A stretch of 27,502 nt of DNA from JBFYTX01 sp964442335 (GCA_964442335.1 CAYTZI010000008.1:1-27502), one strand, 5' to 3'. Shown: positions 14,628 through 22,265, numbered from the stretch's first letter. The notes: generated by a model not told the origin, from the sequence alone. Program-made: numbers and translations.

Positions 14628-14784
14628 ACTTGATGTGAAATAGCCTAAATAGATAGATGTTTGAATGGTGAAGCTGACGGGGGTGAAACAATGGCACTGT
14701 AACCGTTTTATAGCAGTGGCCGGTGCCCTTTTATATTTTAGAACAGGGGGTAGTTGATGGAAAATGAAAAAAGGAGGTTTAACT
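14628..14784 (+). other. Long structured 5' leader
   Basis: About 157 nt of predicted untranslated RNA. GGCAC (from about 14692) can pair with GTGCC (about 14726), while the overlapping CACTG can pair instead with CAGTG (about 14716). These are mutually exclusive helices. I do not recognise a known riboswitch class. Confidence 0.4.
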
Positions 14785-15066
14785 ATGTTATTTGCTGCTT
14801 TATTCAACTATAAGCCTAACGCTACACCTGCTCAGACGCTGCCAAAACGTATGGGATGGAAGCCGCCAGAAGGCGTAAAACCGATAGCTGAATACTGGCT
14901 GGGGACTAATACGCCTCATGTAATAGTTATATTCGAGGCGAATAATATCGCCCCAATAATGGCAATGCGCATGCCTTGGGCGGATGATTTTGATGTCACT
15001 GTTGTTCCTGCTGTCACTGCCGAGGAAGGACTAAAACTGGCCGGCCAGATGATGTCTAAAGCTTAA
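14785..15066 (+). CDS. DUF3303-like small protein
   Basis: A 93-aa soluble protein resembling DUF3303: MLFAALFNYKP opening strand, then PPEGVKPIAEYWL, an IVIFEANNIAPIMAMRMPW middle, and FDVTVVPAVTAEEGLKLA at the end. This is the ferredoxin-like dimeric alpha/beta barrel pattern. The longer frame from ATG 14764 is rejected: those first seven codons contain the AAAGGAGGT Shine-Dalgarno, which sits 6 nt before the ATG at 14785. The gene is alone behind a strong promoter with an operator-like dyad, suggesting regulated expression. Function unknown; family assignment is by pattern memory only. Confidence 0.75.
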   Translation: MLFAALFNYKPNATPAQTLPKRMGWKPPEGVKPIAEYWLGTNTPHVIVIFEANNIAPIMAMRMPWADDFDVTVVPAVTAEEGLKLAGQMMSKA

Positions 15067-15194
15067 TTAACATCAGATGTATTGAGGAAAATTGCAGAGA
15101 CTGCCATCAACTATCCCCACCCCCCGAACACATTCCTCACGACCAGAGTTAATCGCTGTAAGCCACACCTTGAGAAACTTGTGTTCCTTTCGTG

Positions 15195-15222
15195 GTTTAC
15201 ATACCGCCATAAATGCTATAAT
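15195..15222 (+). promoter_or_regulatory. pcrA/uvrD promoter, near-leaderless
   Basis: TATAAT at 15217-15222 with 8 nt to the ATG at 15231; a weak GTTTAC lies 16 nt upstream (15195-15200). No Shine-Dalgarno sequence. The mRNA would have a leader of 1 to 2 nt. Confidence 0.6.
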
Positions 15223-15230
15223 TTACCCGT

Positions 15231-17390
15231 ATGGACATCCTCGCCGAGCTTAACCCCGCCCAGAAAGCCGCCGTAGAAGCCATCAACGGGCCGGTGCTTA
15301 TCCTGGCCGGGCCCGGCAGCGGCAAGACCCGCGTCATCACACATAGAGTCGCTTACCTCATCCGCGTGGTGGGCGTCAATCCGCGCCGCATCATGGCCGT
15401 CACCTTCACCAATAAGGCCGCCCGCGAGATGGAGGAAAGGCTCAACAGGCTGGTCAGCGCCTCGGTGAAAGACCTTACCCTGGGGACTTTCCACGCCATC
15501 TGCGCCCGCATTTTGCGGCTTGACGGCAAGGCCATCGGCACCGATAAAAAGTTCGTTATCTACGACGACGACGACCAAATTTCTTTACTGAAGCGCAGTC
15601 TTCAGGACCTGGCGCTCGACCCCAAGCAGTTCGCCCCGAGAGCGATACAGTCCGTAATCTCCAGCGCCAAGAGCCAGATGCTCGGACCGAACGACCTTCC
15701 CGGCAAAAGCTACTTCGACGAGGTCACCCGTAGAGTCTACGAGCGTTACCAGCAGCTATTGACCGACAGCAACGCGCTTGACTTCGATGACCTGCTGCTG
15801 AAGGCGGTGCAGCTTTTCAAAAAAAAGCCGGAAATACTGGCGAAATACCAGACGCGCTACCTGCATATCCAGGTGGACGAGTTCCAGGACACCAACCTGG
15901 TGCAGTACGAACTGGTCAAGCTGCTGGCCGCAAAGTACCGCAATGTATGCGTCGTGGGCGACCCCGACCAGTCGATATATTCATGGCGGTCGGCGGACAT
16001 CCGCAACATCCTGAACTTCGAAAAAGACTTCCCCGACGCGCGGGTGGTGCTGCTCGAGCAGAACTACCGCTCCACGCAGCTCATCCTCGACGCCGCCACG
16101 CATGTAATCTCGGCGAACCGGCAGCGCAAGCCCAAGGACCTCTGGACGGAGAACGAAAAAGGTATCCCGCCCTGCGTCATCGAGACCTATTCCGAGGAAG
16201 AGGAAGCCCGGTGGGTCGTGAGCGAAATCGACAGCCTGGTCCGCAGCGGCGAGGTAAAGTCCGGCGACTGCGCCGTGATGTTCCGCACCAACGCACAGTC
16301 GAGAGCCCTCGAGGAGGCATTTATCCGCTACGGCATGCCTTACAAGCTCGTGGCGGGCACGCGCTTCTACGAGCGCCGCGAGGTCAAGGACATCATCGCC
16401 TACCTGCGACTCATCCAGAACCCGTATGACACCGTCAGCCTGATGCGCGTCATCAACGTCCCCCAGAGAGGTGTCGGCGAGCGCAGCCTGGACGAGCTTA
16501 CCCGGTGGTCGAGAGAGCAGGGCGTCAACGAGTACCAGGCCCTGAAGCTGCTGGCGGAGTCCCCGGAAAGCGGGGTCGAACTCCCCTTCAGCGCGAGGAC
16601 GGTCAAGGTGCTGGCGGGGTTCGCCGTGATGCTGGAAAAGCTCATCGAGAAGAGCCGCGAGCTGGACATCGTGGCGCTGTTCGACCTGATAGTCGAGAGG
16701 ACCGGCTACAAGCAGTACATCACGGGGCTGGTCGACGGCGAGGAGAGATGGGAGAACATCCTCGAGCTGCGAGGCGTGGCGCAGGACTATAAAGACCTGA
16801 AGTCCGGCGAGGGGCTGACCTCTTTCCTCGAGGGCGTGGCGCTGGTATCGGACGTCGATGACCTCCCCGAGAAGCTCGATACCGTCACCCTGATAACGCT
16901 GCACCAGGCCAAGGGGCTGGAGTTCCCGGTGGTGTTCATCGTGGGCATGGAGGAAGGCATCATACCGCACTACAAGAGCATCGACGACCCCGCCCAGCTC
17001 GAGGAGGAGCGCCGGCTGTGCTACGTGGGCATCACGCGGGCCAAGAAGAAGGTTTACCTGGTGCGGGCGTTCCGGCGGCACCTGATGGGCTCCAGCGCGG
17101 TGAACAAGCCATCGAGATTTCTGCTGGATATACCATCCAACTTGCTGACTCGCGGGGACGTTAAGGACGAGACCGAGTGGTCGACCCCCGGGGTGGCGGA
17201 AGAAGAGCCCGGACTGCTCCAGGAGCTGCCCCGGTTCAAAGCCGGCGACCACGTGCGGCACGACCAGTTCGGGGAGGGGGTGGTGGTGAACTACCATAAA
17301 GTCAAGAACGACGCCGAGGTGGTGGTGGCGTTCGACGGGGCGGGGGTAAAGAGGTTTTTGCTGAGCTTTGCGAAGATAGAGAAGGTCTAA
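15231..17390 (+). CDS. pcrA: ATP-dependent 3'-5' DNA helicase PcrA/UvrD
   Basis: Superfamily 1A helicase for nucleotide-excision repair, mismatch repair and clearing of stalled complexes. All motifs are present in order: Q motif LNPAQKAAVEA, I AGPGSGKT (residues 26-33), Ia TFTNKAAREMEER, II VDEFQDTN, III GDPDQSIYSWRSAD, IV LEQNYRST, V TLHQAKGLEFPVVFIVG and VI YVGITRAKKKVYL. The C-terminal 50 residues (FKAGDHVRHDQFGEGVVVNY to LLSFAKIEKV) form the Tudor-like domain that in PcrA/UvrD binds RNA polymerase. Length of 719 aa is normal. The start has no Shine-Dalgarno but a TATAAT box 8 nt upstream. mutL follows 0.7 kb downstream on the same strand; both act in mismatch repair. Confidence 0.96.
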   Translation: MDILAELNPAQKAAVEAINGPVLILAGPGSGKTRVITHRVAYLIRVVGVNPRRIMAVTFTNKAAREMEERLNRLVSASVKDLTLGTFHAICARILRLDGKAIGTDKKFVIYDDDDQISLLKRSLQDLALDPKQFAPRAIQSVISSAKSQMLGPNDLPGKSYFDEVTRRVYERYQQLLTDSNALDFDDLLLKAVQLFKKKPEILAKYQTRYLHIQVDEFQDTNLVQYELVKLLAAKYRNVCVVGDPDQSIYSWRSADIRNILNFEKDFPDARVVLLEQNYRSTQLILDAATHVISANRQRKPKDLWTENEKGIPPCVIETYSEEEEARWVVSEIDSLVRSGEVKSGDCAVMFRTNAQSRALEEAFIRYGMPYKLVAGTRFYERREVKDIIAYLRLIQNPYDTVSLMRVINVPQRGVGERSLDELTRWSREQGVNEYQALKLLAESPESGVELPFSARTVKVLAGFAVMLEKLIEKSRELDIVALFDLIVERTGYKQYITGLVDGEERWENILELRGVAQDYKDLKSGEGLTSFLEGVALVSDVDDLPEKLDTVTLITLHQAKGLEFPVVFIVGMEEGIIPHYKSIDDPAQLEEERRLCYVGITRAKKKVYLVRAFRRHLMGSSAVNKPSRFLLDIPSNLLTRGDVKDETEWSTPGVAEEEPGLLQELPRFKAGDHVRHDQFGEGVVVNYHKVKNDAEVVVAFDGAGVKRFLLSFAKIEKV

Positions 17391-17730
17391 AAAATAACCA
17401 AGATACAATAACCAAACAAAATTCTAAATCTTAAACTCTAAACCAACACCCTTTATAAGGGAATTGTTTTTGTTTTTCAGATTTTTTACTAAGGTCCAGC
17501 TACGATTTGTACGCGGGAATTGTTTCAATTGTTTTTATTATGACCCAGCTACGGCTGAAGCTGATTTGTTTTTATTGTTTTTAATTGTTTTTTAGTTTGT
17601 TTTTAAGATCGCGCTTCCGCTACTAAAACAATCACCCGCTATATTATGCGATCAAAAAGGCGGGACAAGCAAGAGGATTTTGTCGCGGGTTAGCGATTAG
17701 CGGCTGGCGCTTAGGGATTAGCGGGGCGTT
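17391..17730. other. AT-rich degenerate intergenic stretch
   Basis: No gene is seen. It holds T-rich near-tandem units of the ATTGTTTTT type (about 17461-17604) and two copies of a CCAGCTACG ... TTTGT unit (near 17496 and 17546). A GATCGC ... GCGATC inverted repeat lies at 17607-17653. Short tandem units of TTAGCGATTAGCGG / TTAGGGATTAGCGG follow near 17690-17725. Base composition is much lower in G+C than the neighbours. Confidence 0.6.
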
Positions 17731-17990
17731 TAAGAGGGGCGAAGGGAAAACCAAAATCCCTCTCAATCCTCCTTTACTAAAGGGGGAAGCTATAACCGTG
17801 CCCCTTTTTCCTCTCCCCACATAAATCCACATAAAGAGGGGTGTTTAAGAGGGGCTGACGCCCCTCTTTCCTTTTTCTTCCCCCTTCCTTTGGCAAAGGA
17901 AGGGGGACAGAGGGGGATGGATTGGACCTCTCCTCCTATCCCCCTCTCCGTGTACGGAGAGGGGGAACGAAAGGGGGTGAGGTTCATCAA
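17731..17990. repeat. Hairpin-rich intergenic repeat region B
   Basis: Second copy of the repeat family in region A. It shares AAGAGGGG(G)CGAA, AAAATCCCTCTC, CCTTTAC-x-AAAGGG, and GGTGTTT-AGAGGGG followed by a hairpin. Perfect hairpins: 17847-17868 (AAGAGGGGC tgac GCCCCTCTT, followed by a T-rich tract), 17880-17906 (12-bp stem CCCCCTTCCTTT / AAAGGAAGGGGG), and 17940-17965 (12-bp stem CCCCCTCTCCGT / ACGGAGAGGGGG). No gene is present. Confidence 0.75.
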
Positions 17991-18045
17991 TCCCTTTGAC
18001 TCTCTTTTACTAAAAGATTAAACTTAAACCAGAAAAATAATCGGC

Positions 18046-18074
18046 TTGACAAATTACACGATAACGTGTAATAT
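18046..18074 (+). promoter_or_regulatory. mutL promoter with operator-like palindrome
   Basis: TTGACA (18046-18051), 17 nt, TAATAT (18069-18074). The spacer is filled by the perfect inverted repeat ATTACACG-ataa-CGTGTAAT (18053-18072), which overlaps the -10 box. Transcription would start near 18081, about 6 nt before the ATG. A repressor bound here would block RNA polymerase; the regulator is unknown. Confidence 0.7.
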
Positions 18075-18086
18075 ATCGACAATATA

Positions 18087-19796
18087 ATGACCATAAAAAT
18101 ACTCGATAAAGCCACCATCAACCAGATTGCCGCTGGGGAAGTAGTAGAAAGGCCGGCGTCGGTGGTCAAGGAGCTGGTAGAAAACGCGCTCGACGCGGGC
18201 GCCACACAGATAGGGGTGGAGATAAGGGGCGGGGGCGTCAGCCTCATCAGGGTCACCGACAACGGACGCGGCATCCCGTCGGGAGAGGTCGAGCTTGCCT
18301 TCGAGCGTCACGCCACTAGCAAGATAAACAAGGCCGGCGACCTCCAGACTATCGGGAGTCTCGGCTTCCGCGGTGAAGCCCTCCCCAGCATCGCCGCCGT
18401 GGCGGACGTAGAGCTGGTCACAGCCTTCGAGGGGGAAAAGGCGGGTACCTTCATCTCGCTGGAAGGCGGCGCGGTCACCCGAAAGCAAACGCAGAGTCGA
18501 ACGCGGGGCACGACCGTTACCGTGAGAAACCTGTTTAAGAAAGTACCCGCCCGTTTGAAATTTTTAAAGTCGCTAGCAACCGAAAACGGACAGGTCGCCA
18601 GCGTGGTCGGCCGGTACGCCCTCGCCTACCCCGAGACGGCGTTCAGTCTGACTATCGACGGCAAAGAGAGTCTGAAAACGACGGGCAAAGGCAGGCTCAT
18701 CGACGCCATTATCGACGTGTACGGGGTCGGAACCGCCAGCAAGATGCTCCCGGTGGTCGAAGAAGCTGACGACTGGCAGGGCGGGCCGGCTTCCGAAATA
18801 AGGGTAACGGGAATGGTCGGAACGCCGGAGGTGGCGAGGGCGGGCCGCGACCTCCTCAGCTTTTTCGTGAACCGGCGCTGGGTGAACCACCGGCTCCTGT
18901 CTTACGCGGTCGAAGAAGCCTACAGCGGACTGCTAATGACCGGTCGACACCCCGCGGCCGTGCTCGATATCTCGCTGCCGCCGGGAGAGGTCGACGTGAA
19001 TATCCACCCCGCCAAGAGCGAGGTCAAGTTCCGCTCCGACGCCGACGTGTTCCGGGCGGTGCAGCGGGCGGTAAGGCGGTCGCTGACGGCCCAGATGCCC
19101 GTGCCCGCGGTAGGAGAGGTCATGGCGCCGTACCGGGCGACCCCTTCCGGAATACAGGAGCTATGGGAAAGGTCGGAGGGTAAAACAGCCACTCCCCTCC
19201 CCGAAAGTCCTCCCCTGCTGACGACCTCGCTGCCGGTGCTGCGGGTGGCCGGACAGGTCATGAACCGGTACATCGTCGCCGAGGGACCCGACGGACTCTA
19301 CATCATCGACCAGCATGCCGCGCACGAGCGGGTACGCTATGACAGGCTCAAGCGACAGCGCGAGGCGAGAAAGCCCGAAACGCAGGGGCTGCTCGAGCCC
19401 GTAACGTTCGAGCTGACGCCGCGGCAGGCCGCTATGATGCGGTCGTGTGCCGACGAACTTCGGGAGTTCGGCTTCCAGGTGGAGGCGTTCGGCTACAGGA
19501 CCTATCTGGTGCGGGCGGTGCCGGCTATGGCGGCGGAGGACTGGCCTTCGGTGCTGCGCGAGTTGCTCGACACGCTTTCCGGTGAAGAGAAAAGCAAATG
19601 GGAAGAGCGGATGTTGGCCTCGATTGCCTGTCACGGGGCGATTAAGAGCGGGCAGGCCCTATCCGACGCAGAAATGAGTTCGCTGGTACGGCAGCTCGAG
19701 GAGAGCGACAATCCCCACACCTGCCCCCACGGCAGGCCTACCGTTATACGCTTGAGCGCGGCACAGCTGGAGAGGGAGTTCGGGCGGGAGGGCTAG
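18087..19796 (+). CDS. mutL: DNA mismatch repair protein MutL
   Basis: Links MutS mismatch recognition to strand incision and helicase loading. The GHKL ATPase domain is complete: VENALDAGA (31-39), TDNGRGIP (57-64), GSLGFRGEALPSI (90-102), and FFVNRRWV in the transducer domain. The C-terminal domain has the endonuclease-type motifs DQHAAHERVRYD (408-419), ACHGAIKSG (514-522) and CPHGRP (546-551), so it should nick DNA itself as in organisms without MutH. The last position of the DQHA(x)2E(x)4E motif is D419 instead of E. Length of 569 aa is a bit short, with a brief linker near 340-385. No mutS is nearby. No clear Shine-Dalgarno; promoter with palindrome just upstream. Confidence 0.96.
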   Translation: MTIKILDKATINQIAAGEVVERPASVVKELVENALDAGATQIGVEIRGGGVSLIRVTDNGRGIPSGEVELAFERHATSKINKAGDLQTIGSLGFRGEALPSIAAVADVELVTAFEGEKAGTFISLEGGAVTRKQTQSRTRGTTVTVRNLFKKVPARLKFLKSLATENGQVASVVGRYALAYPETAFSLTIDGKESLKTTGKGRLIDAIIDVYGVGTASKMLPVVEEADDWQGGPASEIRVTGMVGTPEVARAGRDLLSFFVNRRWVNHRLLSYAVEEAYSGLLMTGRHPAAVLDISLPPGEVDVNIHPAKSEVKFRSDADVFRAVQRAVRRSLTAQMPVPAVGEVMAPYRATPSGIQELWERSEGKTATPLPESPPLLTTSLPVLRVAGQVMNRYIVAEGPDGLYIIDQHAAHERVRYDRLKRQREARKPETQGLLEPVTFELTPRQAAMMRSCADELREFGFQVEAFGYRTYLVRAVPAMAAEDWPSVLRELLDTLSGEEKSKWEERMLASIACHGAIKSGQALSDAEMSSLVRQLEESDNPHTCPHGRPTVIRLSAAQLEREFGREG

Positions 19797-19883
19797 GTTT
19801 ACGACCTCCGGGATAAGCAGAGAATGGTACGAGGGCGGCCGGGTGGGTTAAGTACATCCGAGGGGTGGAGTAAAAAACATAGA

Positions 19884-19905
19884 TAACCGCTTACGCGGGA
19901 ATGAC
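19884..19905 (-). repeat. REP-like repeat, left copy
   Basis: On the minus strand it reads TGTCATTCCCGCGTAAGCGG, a half-complete form of the widespread GTCATTCCCGC-loop-GCGGGAATCC short palindromic repeat. CCGC-ttac-GCGG forms the stem (19887-19898). Lies downstream of the nuclease gene. Confidence 0.55.
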
Positions 19906-19927
19906 AAGTAGATAAAATCAAATACTA

Positions 19928-20395
19928 TTACTGGTTACTAACTGCTTCCGAGTCCCCTTCCTCCGCCCGGTGTATCTCGTCCCACCTTACCATGCCCTCC
20001 TCGATGAGCTGGCGGATTTTCTTCTGCGCCGGCGTTAACTGCTGGTTCTTGCCGGTCTTTACCTCCAGAATAACGATTTCCTGGGGGTCGCCGGTGGCCA
20101 GGCCGGGGAACGCTATCATATCGATAGGACTGCCGATAAACCTCACCTCCGTCGGGTCATAACGGAAGTCGGGGAAAAAGGGAACCATCTGTTCGGTGAA
20201 GCGGCCGCCCAGGACGGCCCGGCTCTGCTCGACGGCGGACTTGCGGGCCTGCTCTACTTCCGCCTGCCAGTGCAATATGGCGGCGTCCCGCCACTCGCGC
20301 AGGCGCCTTTCGTATACGAACCGTATGATATAGTTACTTAATATGATTATCAGGACGGCGGCGAGTACGGTGATAACGATGGCGGCGGTTCCCAT
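19928..20395 (-). CDS. Membrane-anchored Holliday-resolvase-like endonuclease
   Basis: A 155-aa protein matching the pattern of the 'endonuclease related to archaeal Holliday junction resolvase' family (Endonuc_Holl). Residues 4-27 form one hydrophobic helix and residues 28-60 an amphipathic helix. The nuclease core follows: AVLGGRFTEQMVPFFPDF (E68), FIGSPIDMIAF (D92), and IVILEVKTGKNQQLTPAQKKIR (E111, K113), the D-ExK arrangement of the PD-(D/E)xK fold. ATG 20395 has a strong GAGGAGGT 5 nt away. It follows pyrE by 75 bp, a gap holding a REP-like repeat. Substrate and role are unknown; the membrane anchor argues against a standard resolvase role. Confidence 0.82.
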   Translation of the reverse strand: MGTAAIVITVLAAVLIIILSNYIIRFVYERRLREWRDAAILHWQAEVEQARKSAVEQSRAVLGGRFTEQMVPFFPDFRYDPTEVRFIGSPIDMIAFPGLATGDPQEIVILEVKTGKNQQLTPAQKKIRQLIEEGMVRWDEIHRAEEGDSEAVSNQ

Positions 20396-20416
20396 GGTCG
20401 ACCTCCTCTATCAATA

Positions 20417-20443
20417 GTCGTTCCGGCGAAAACCGGAATCCAG
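20417..20443 (+). repeat. REP-like repeat, right copy
   Basis: GTCGTTCCGGCG, aaaa, CCGGAATCCAG: stem TTCCGG / CCGGAA (20421-20438). It has the GTC(A/G)TTCC...GGAATCCAG frame of the common dispersed palindrome and the opposite orientation to the copy at 19884-19905, so the two bracket the nuclease gene. Confidence 0.6.
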
Positions 20444-20470
20444 TAAGTGGGATAAGGGGAGGAATCTCTT

Positions 20471-21052
20471 TCAGCTCCCGGACTTGCTGCTTCCCGGCTT
20501 CACCAGAGGGACGCCTGCGGCGCAGAGGGGACACCGGGAGGGCCGGTAGGTGATTTCTTCGACGCGGTGGCAGGCGAAAAAGGGAAAACCGAAGTCCGGC
20601 TCCCGATTCGAACGCAGGACCAGAACGCCGATGCCCACGATATCGCCTTCCAGCTTCTTCACGGAATCAATGACCTCGATCACCGAACCACCGGTAGTCA
20701 TCACGTCATCGACAATCAGCACCTTCTCCCCGGGTTCGATATGGAAGCCGCGGCGGAAGACACGGCCGGCGCCGGACTCGTCTCTCTCGGCGAAGATACC
20801 CCGCACGCCGAGCTGCCGGGCGGTCTCGTAGGCGAGGATAATGCCGGGAGTGGTCGGGCCGGCCACGACCGTCGCCCCGGCGCCACGATAGTGGTCGGCA
20901 ATCATGCGGCAGAGCTTCTCCGTAAAGACGGGGTACTGAATGACCCTGGCTTTTTCCCAGTAGACCGGCGAGTGCAAACCGGAGCTCAGCAGGAAGTGCC
21001 CCCTGAGCACCGCTCCCGACTCCTCGAAAATACGCTCGACACTCCCGGTCAC
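20471..21052 (-). CDS. pyrE: Orotate phosphoribosyltransferase
   Basis: Converts orotate and PRPP to orotidine 5'-phosphate in pyrimidine synthesis. The PRPP-binding loop is VLIVDDVMTTGGS (residues 111-123). Upstream are the HFLLSSGLHSPVYWEKARV substrate region and the VVAGPTTPGIILAYETARQL strand. The C-terminus carries a CPLCAAGVPLVKPGSSK motif, seen in the PyrE subgroup of Thermus, Chloroflexota and others. Length of 193 aa is normal. The start is GTG 21052 with GGGAGA 6 nt upstream. It follows lepB by 24 bp, so they are probably co-transcribed. Confidence 0.95.
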   Translation of the reverse strand: MTGSVERIFEESGAVLRGHFLLSSGLHSPVYWEKARVIQYPVFTEKLCRMIADHYRGAGATVVAGPTTPGIILAYETARQLGVRGIFAERDESGAGRVFRRGFHIEPGEKVLIVDDVMTTGGSVIEVIDSVKKLEGDIVGIGVLVLRSNREPDFGFPFFACHRVEEITYRPSRCPLCAAGVPLVKPGSSKSGS

Positions 21053-21076
21053 TCCGAATCTCCCAGACCCGTAAAG

Positions 21077-21619
21077 CTAATTACTGGCATTCGCTATCTG
21101 GTCGCCGAGGGGATAGTTCTGGACGATCCCCCAATCGTCCGGCGGCCAGGTGGAAAGCCAGGCCTTGCCGTGGATATCCTCGCGGTCGACGTACCAGTTG
21201 TTGTGCGAGTCATTGCTATGGTTGCGGTTGTCCCCCAGCACGAAGTACATGTCCTTGGGGACAACGACCGCCGGCATGGTATACGCCGGGGCCTCCTCTA
21301 TATACGGTTCGACCAGCCTCACGCCGTCGACGTATACCGCTGCGTCCTTGACCTCAACGGTATCGCCGGGCAGGCCGATGACCCGCTTGATGAAATCCTC
21401 GTCGGAGCCGCCGGGCGCATTAAAGATGATGACATCGCCCCGCTCCGGCTCCCCGAAGATATAGACGGCCTTATTGACCACCACCCTCTGCCCCTCGTGG
21501 AAGTTGGGCTCCATGCTGGTCATGAACACCTCGTAGGTCTGGATGGTCCTCTGCGCCACCACGAAGATGATGACCGCCAGCACCACGGTGATGATAACCT
21601 CGCGTAAGATGCTCTTCAT
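21077..21619 (-). CDS. lepB: Signal peptidase I
   Basis: Membrane serine protease that removes signal peptides from secreted proteins. One N-terminal membrane helix spans residues 7-25 (EVIITVVLAVIIFVVAQ). The catalytic serine is S35 in TSMEPNF and the general-base lysine is K78 in FIKRVIGLPGD. The later conserved box is YFVLGDNRNHSNDSHNNW. Length of 180 aa suits the Gram-positive/Chloroflexota type with one anchor. The ATG at 21619 has no strong Shine-Dalgarno; a TATAAT box lies at 21647-21642. First gene of lepB-pyrE(-nuclease). Confidence 0.95.
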   Translation of the reverse strand: MKSILREVIITVVLAVIIFVVAQRTIQTYEVFMTSMEPNFHEGQRVVVNKAVYIFGEPERGDVIIFNAPGGSDEDFIKRVIGLPGDTVEVKDAAVYVDGVRLVEPYIEEAPAYTMPAVVVPKDMYFVLGDNRNHSNDSHNNWYVDREDIHGKAWLSTWPPDDWGIVQNYPLGDQIANASN

Positions 21620-21641
21620 GTCTTTTACCGGTTTATGTCTA

Positions 21642-21647
21642 ATTATA
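21642..21647 (-). promoter_or_regulatory. Candidate lepB -10 box
   Basis: TATAAT on the minus strand, 22 nt before the lepB ATG. No good -35 hexamer at normal distance. Confidence 0.4.
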
Positions 21648-21745
21648 CCCTATTATCTGTCCTGCCACCAGCACGAGGCCGACTGGCCCACCTAATTAAA
21701 ATATAACGGAAACGGCCGCCAAATGGTAGCCCCCGGGGCCGTCCC

Positions 21746-21774
21746 TTGCTAAAAATGGCCGTTAATATTACGAT
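21746..21774 (+). promoter_or_regulatory. Candidate promoter of the small membrane protein gene
   Basis: TTGCTA (21746-21751), 17 nt, TACGAT (21769-21774), 26 nt before the ATG at 21801. Confidence 0.5.
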
Positions 21775-21800
21775 AGATATGGATAAGCCGGTGAAGTACC

Positions 21801-22265
21801 ATGACTAAAATACGAGAGAAACTGTCCCCGGTCCTTGCCTTCCTGCAGAGGAACCGGTGGTACCTGGTATGGCTGATCGCATTGATACTATGTATAGTCT
21901 TCGTCGGGCTGGACAATCCTACCGGAATCGTCCTGGGGTGGGCAGCGGTGACGATACTGTTCCTGGTGCTTTTCCGCAAGTGGAGGAGACCCCGGTATTT
22001 CCTCTTTTTACTGCTCGGGACTTTTCTTGGCGCTATTTTCCTGTCTTTAGTCCACGAGGAGGTAGCGCTGCGACTTGCCCAGTGGATAGGCGGCCCCGAC
22101 GCGACCGATAGCTATGCCTGGCGCGTATTCCACGGAGTAATATCAAATATCATGCTGCTGGGCGCGCTTCCCGGCATATTATTCGGATTTTTCGGGTTCG
22201 TGATTTTCGGCACGGTAAACATCGTTCACCTCCTGAAGAGGAGACACGCGACTGACGGCACTTGA
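21801..22265 (+). CDS. Small integral membrane protein, unknown function
   Basis: A 154-aa hydrophobic protein I do not recognise. Predicted membrane helices lie near residues 21-37 (YLVWLIALILCIVFVGL), 42-58 (GIVLGWAAVTILFLVLF), 66-86 (YFLFLLLGTFLGAIFLSLV) and 113-142 (ISNIMLLGALPGILFGFFGFVIFG). A short soluble loop, HEEVALRLAQWIGGPDATDSY, lies between helices 3 and 4. No enzyme motif is visible. It precedes the plsY-like gene by 75 bp, with a possible separate promoter in between, so operon membership is uncertain. Confidence 0.7.
   Translation: MTKIREKLSPVLAFLQRNRWYLVWLIALILCIVFVGLDNPTGIVLGWAAVTILFLVLFRKWRRPRYFLFLLLGTFLGAIFLSLVHEEVALRLAQWIGGPDATDSYAWRVFHGVISNIMLLGALPGILFGFFGFVIFGTVNIVHLLKRRHATDGT

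Noticed and set aside
14629..14763. Remnant ArsR gene between the dyad promoter and the DUF3303-like gene
   Set aside because: No frame on either strand shows winged-helix motifs; the stretch looks like a non-coding leader.
14764..14784. Upstream ATG as start of the DUF3303-like gene
   Set aside because: The extra seven codons contain the AAAGGAGGT Shine-Dalgarno of the ATG at 14785.
15981..17408. 475-codon open frame antisense to pcrA
   Set aside because: Opposite a gene with all helicase motifs; low-complexity His/Leu/Gln/Val-rich translation, no start signals.
20567..21607. 346-codon frame antisense to pyrE and lepB
   Set aside because: Shadow of two genes with clear catalytic motifs.
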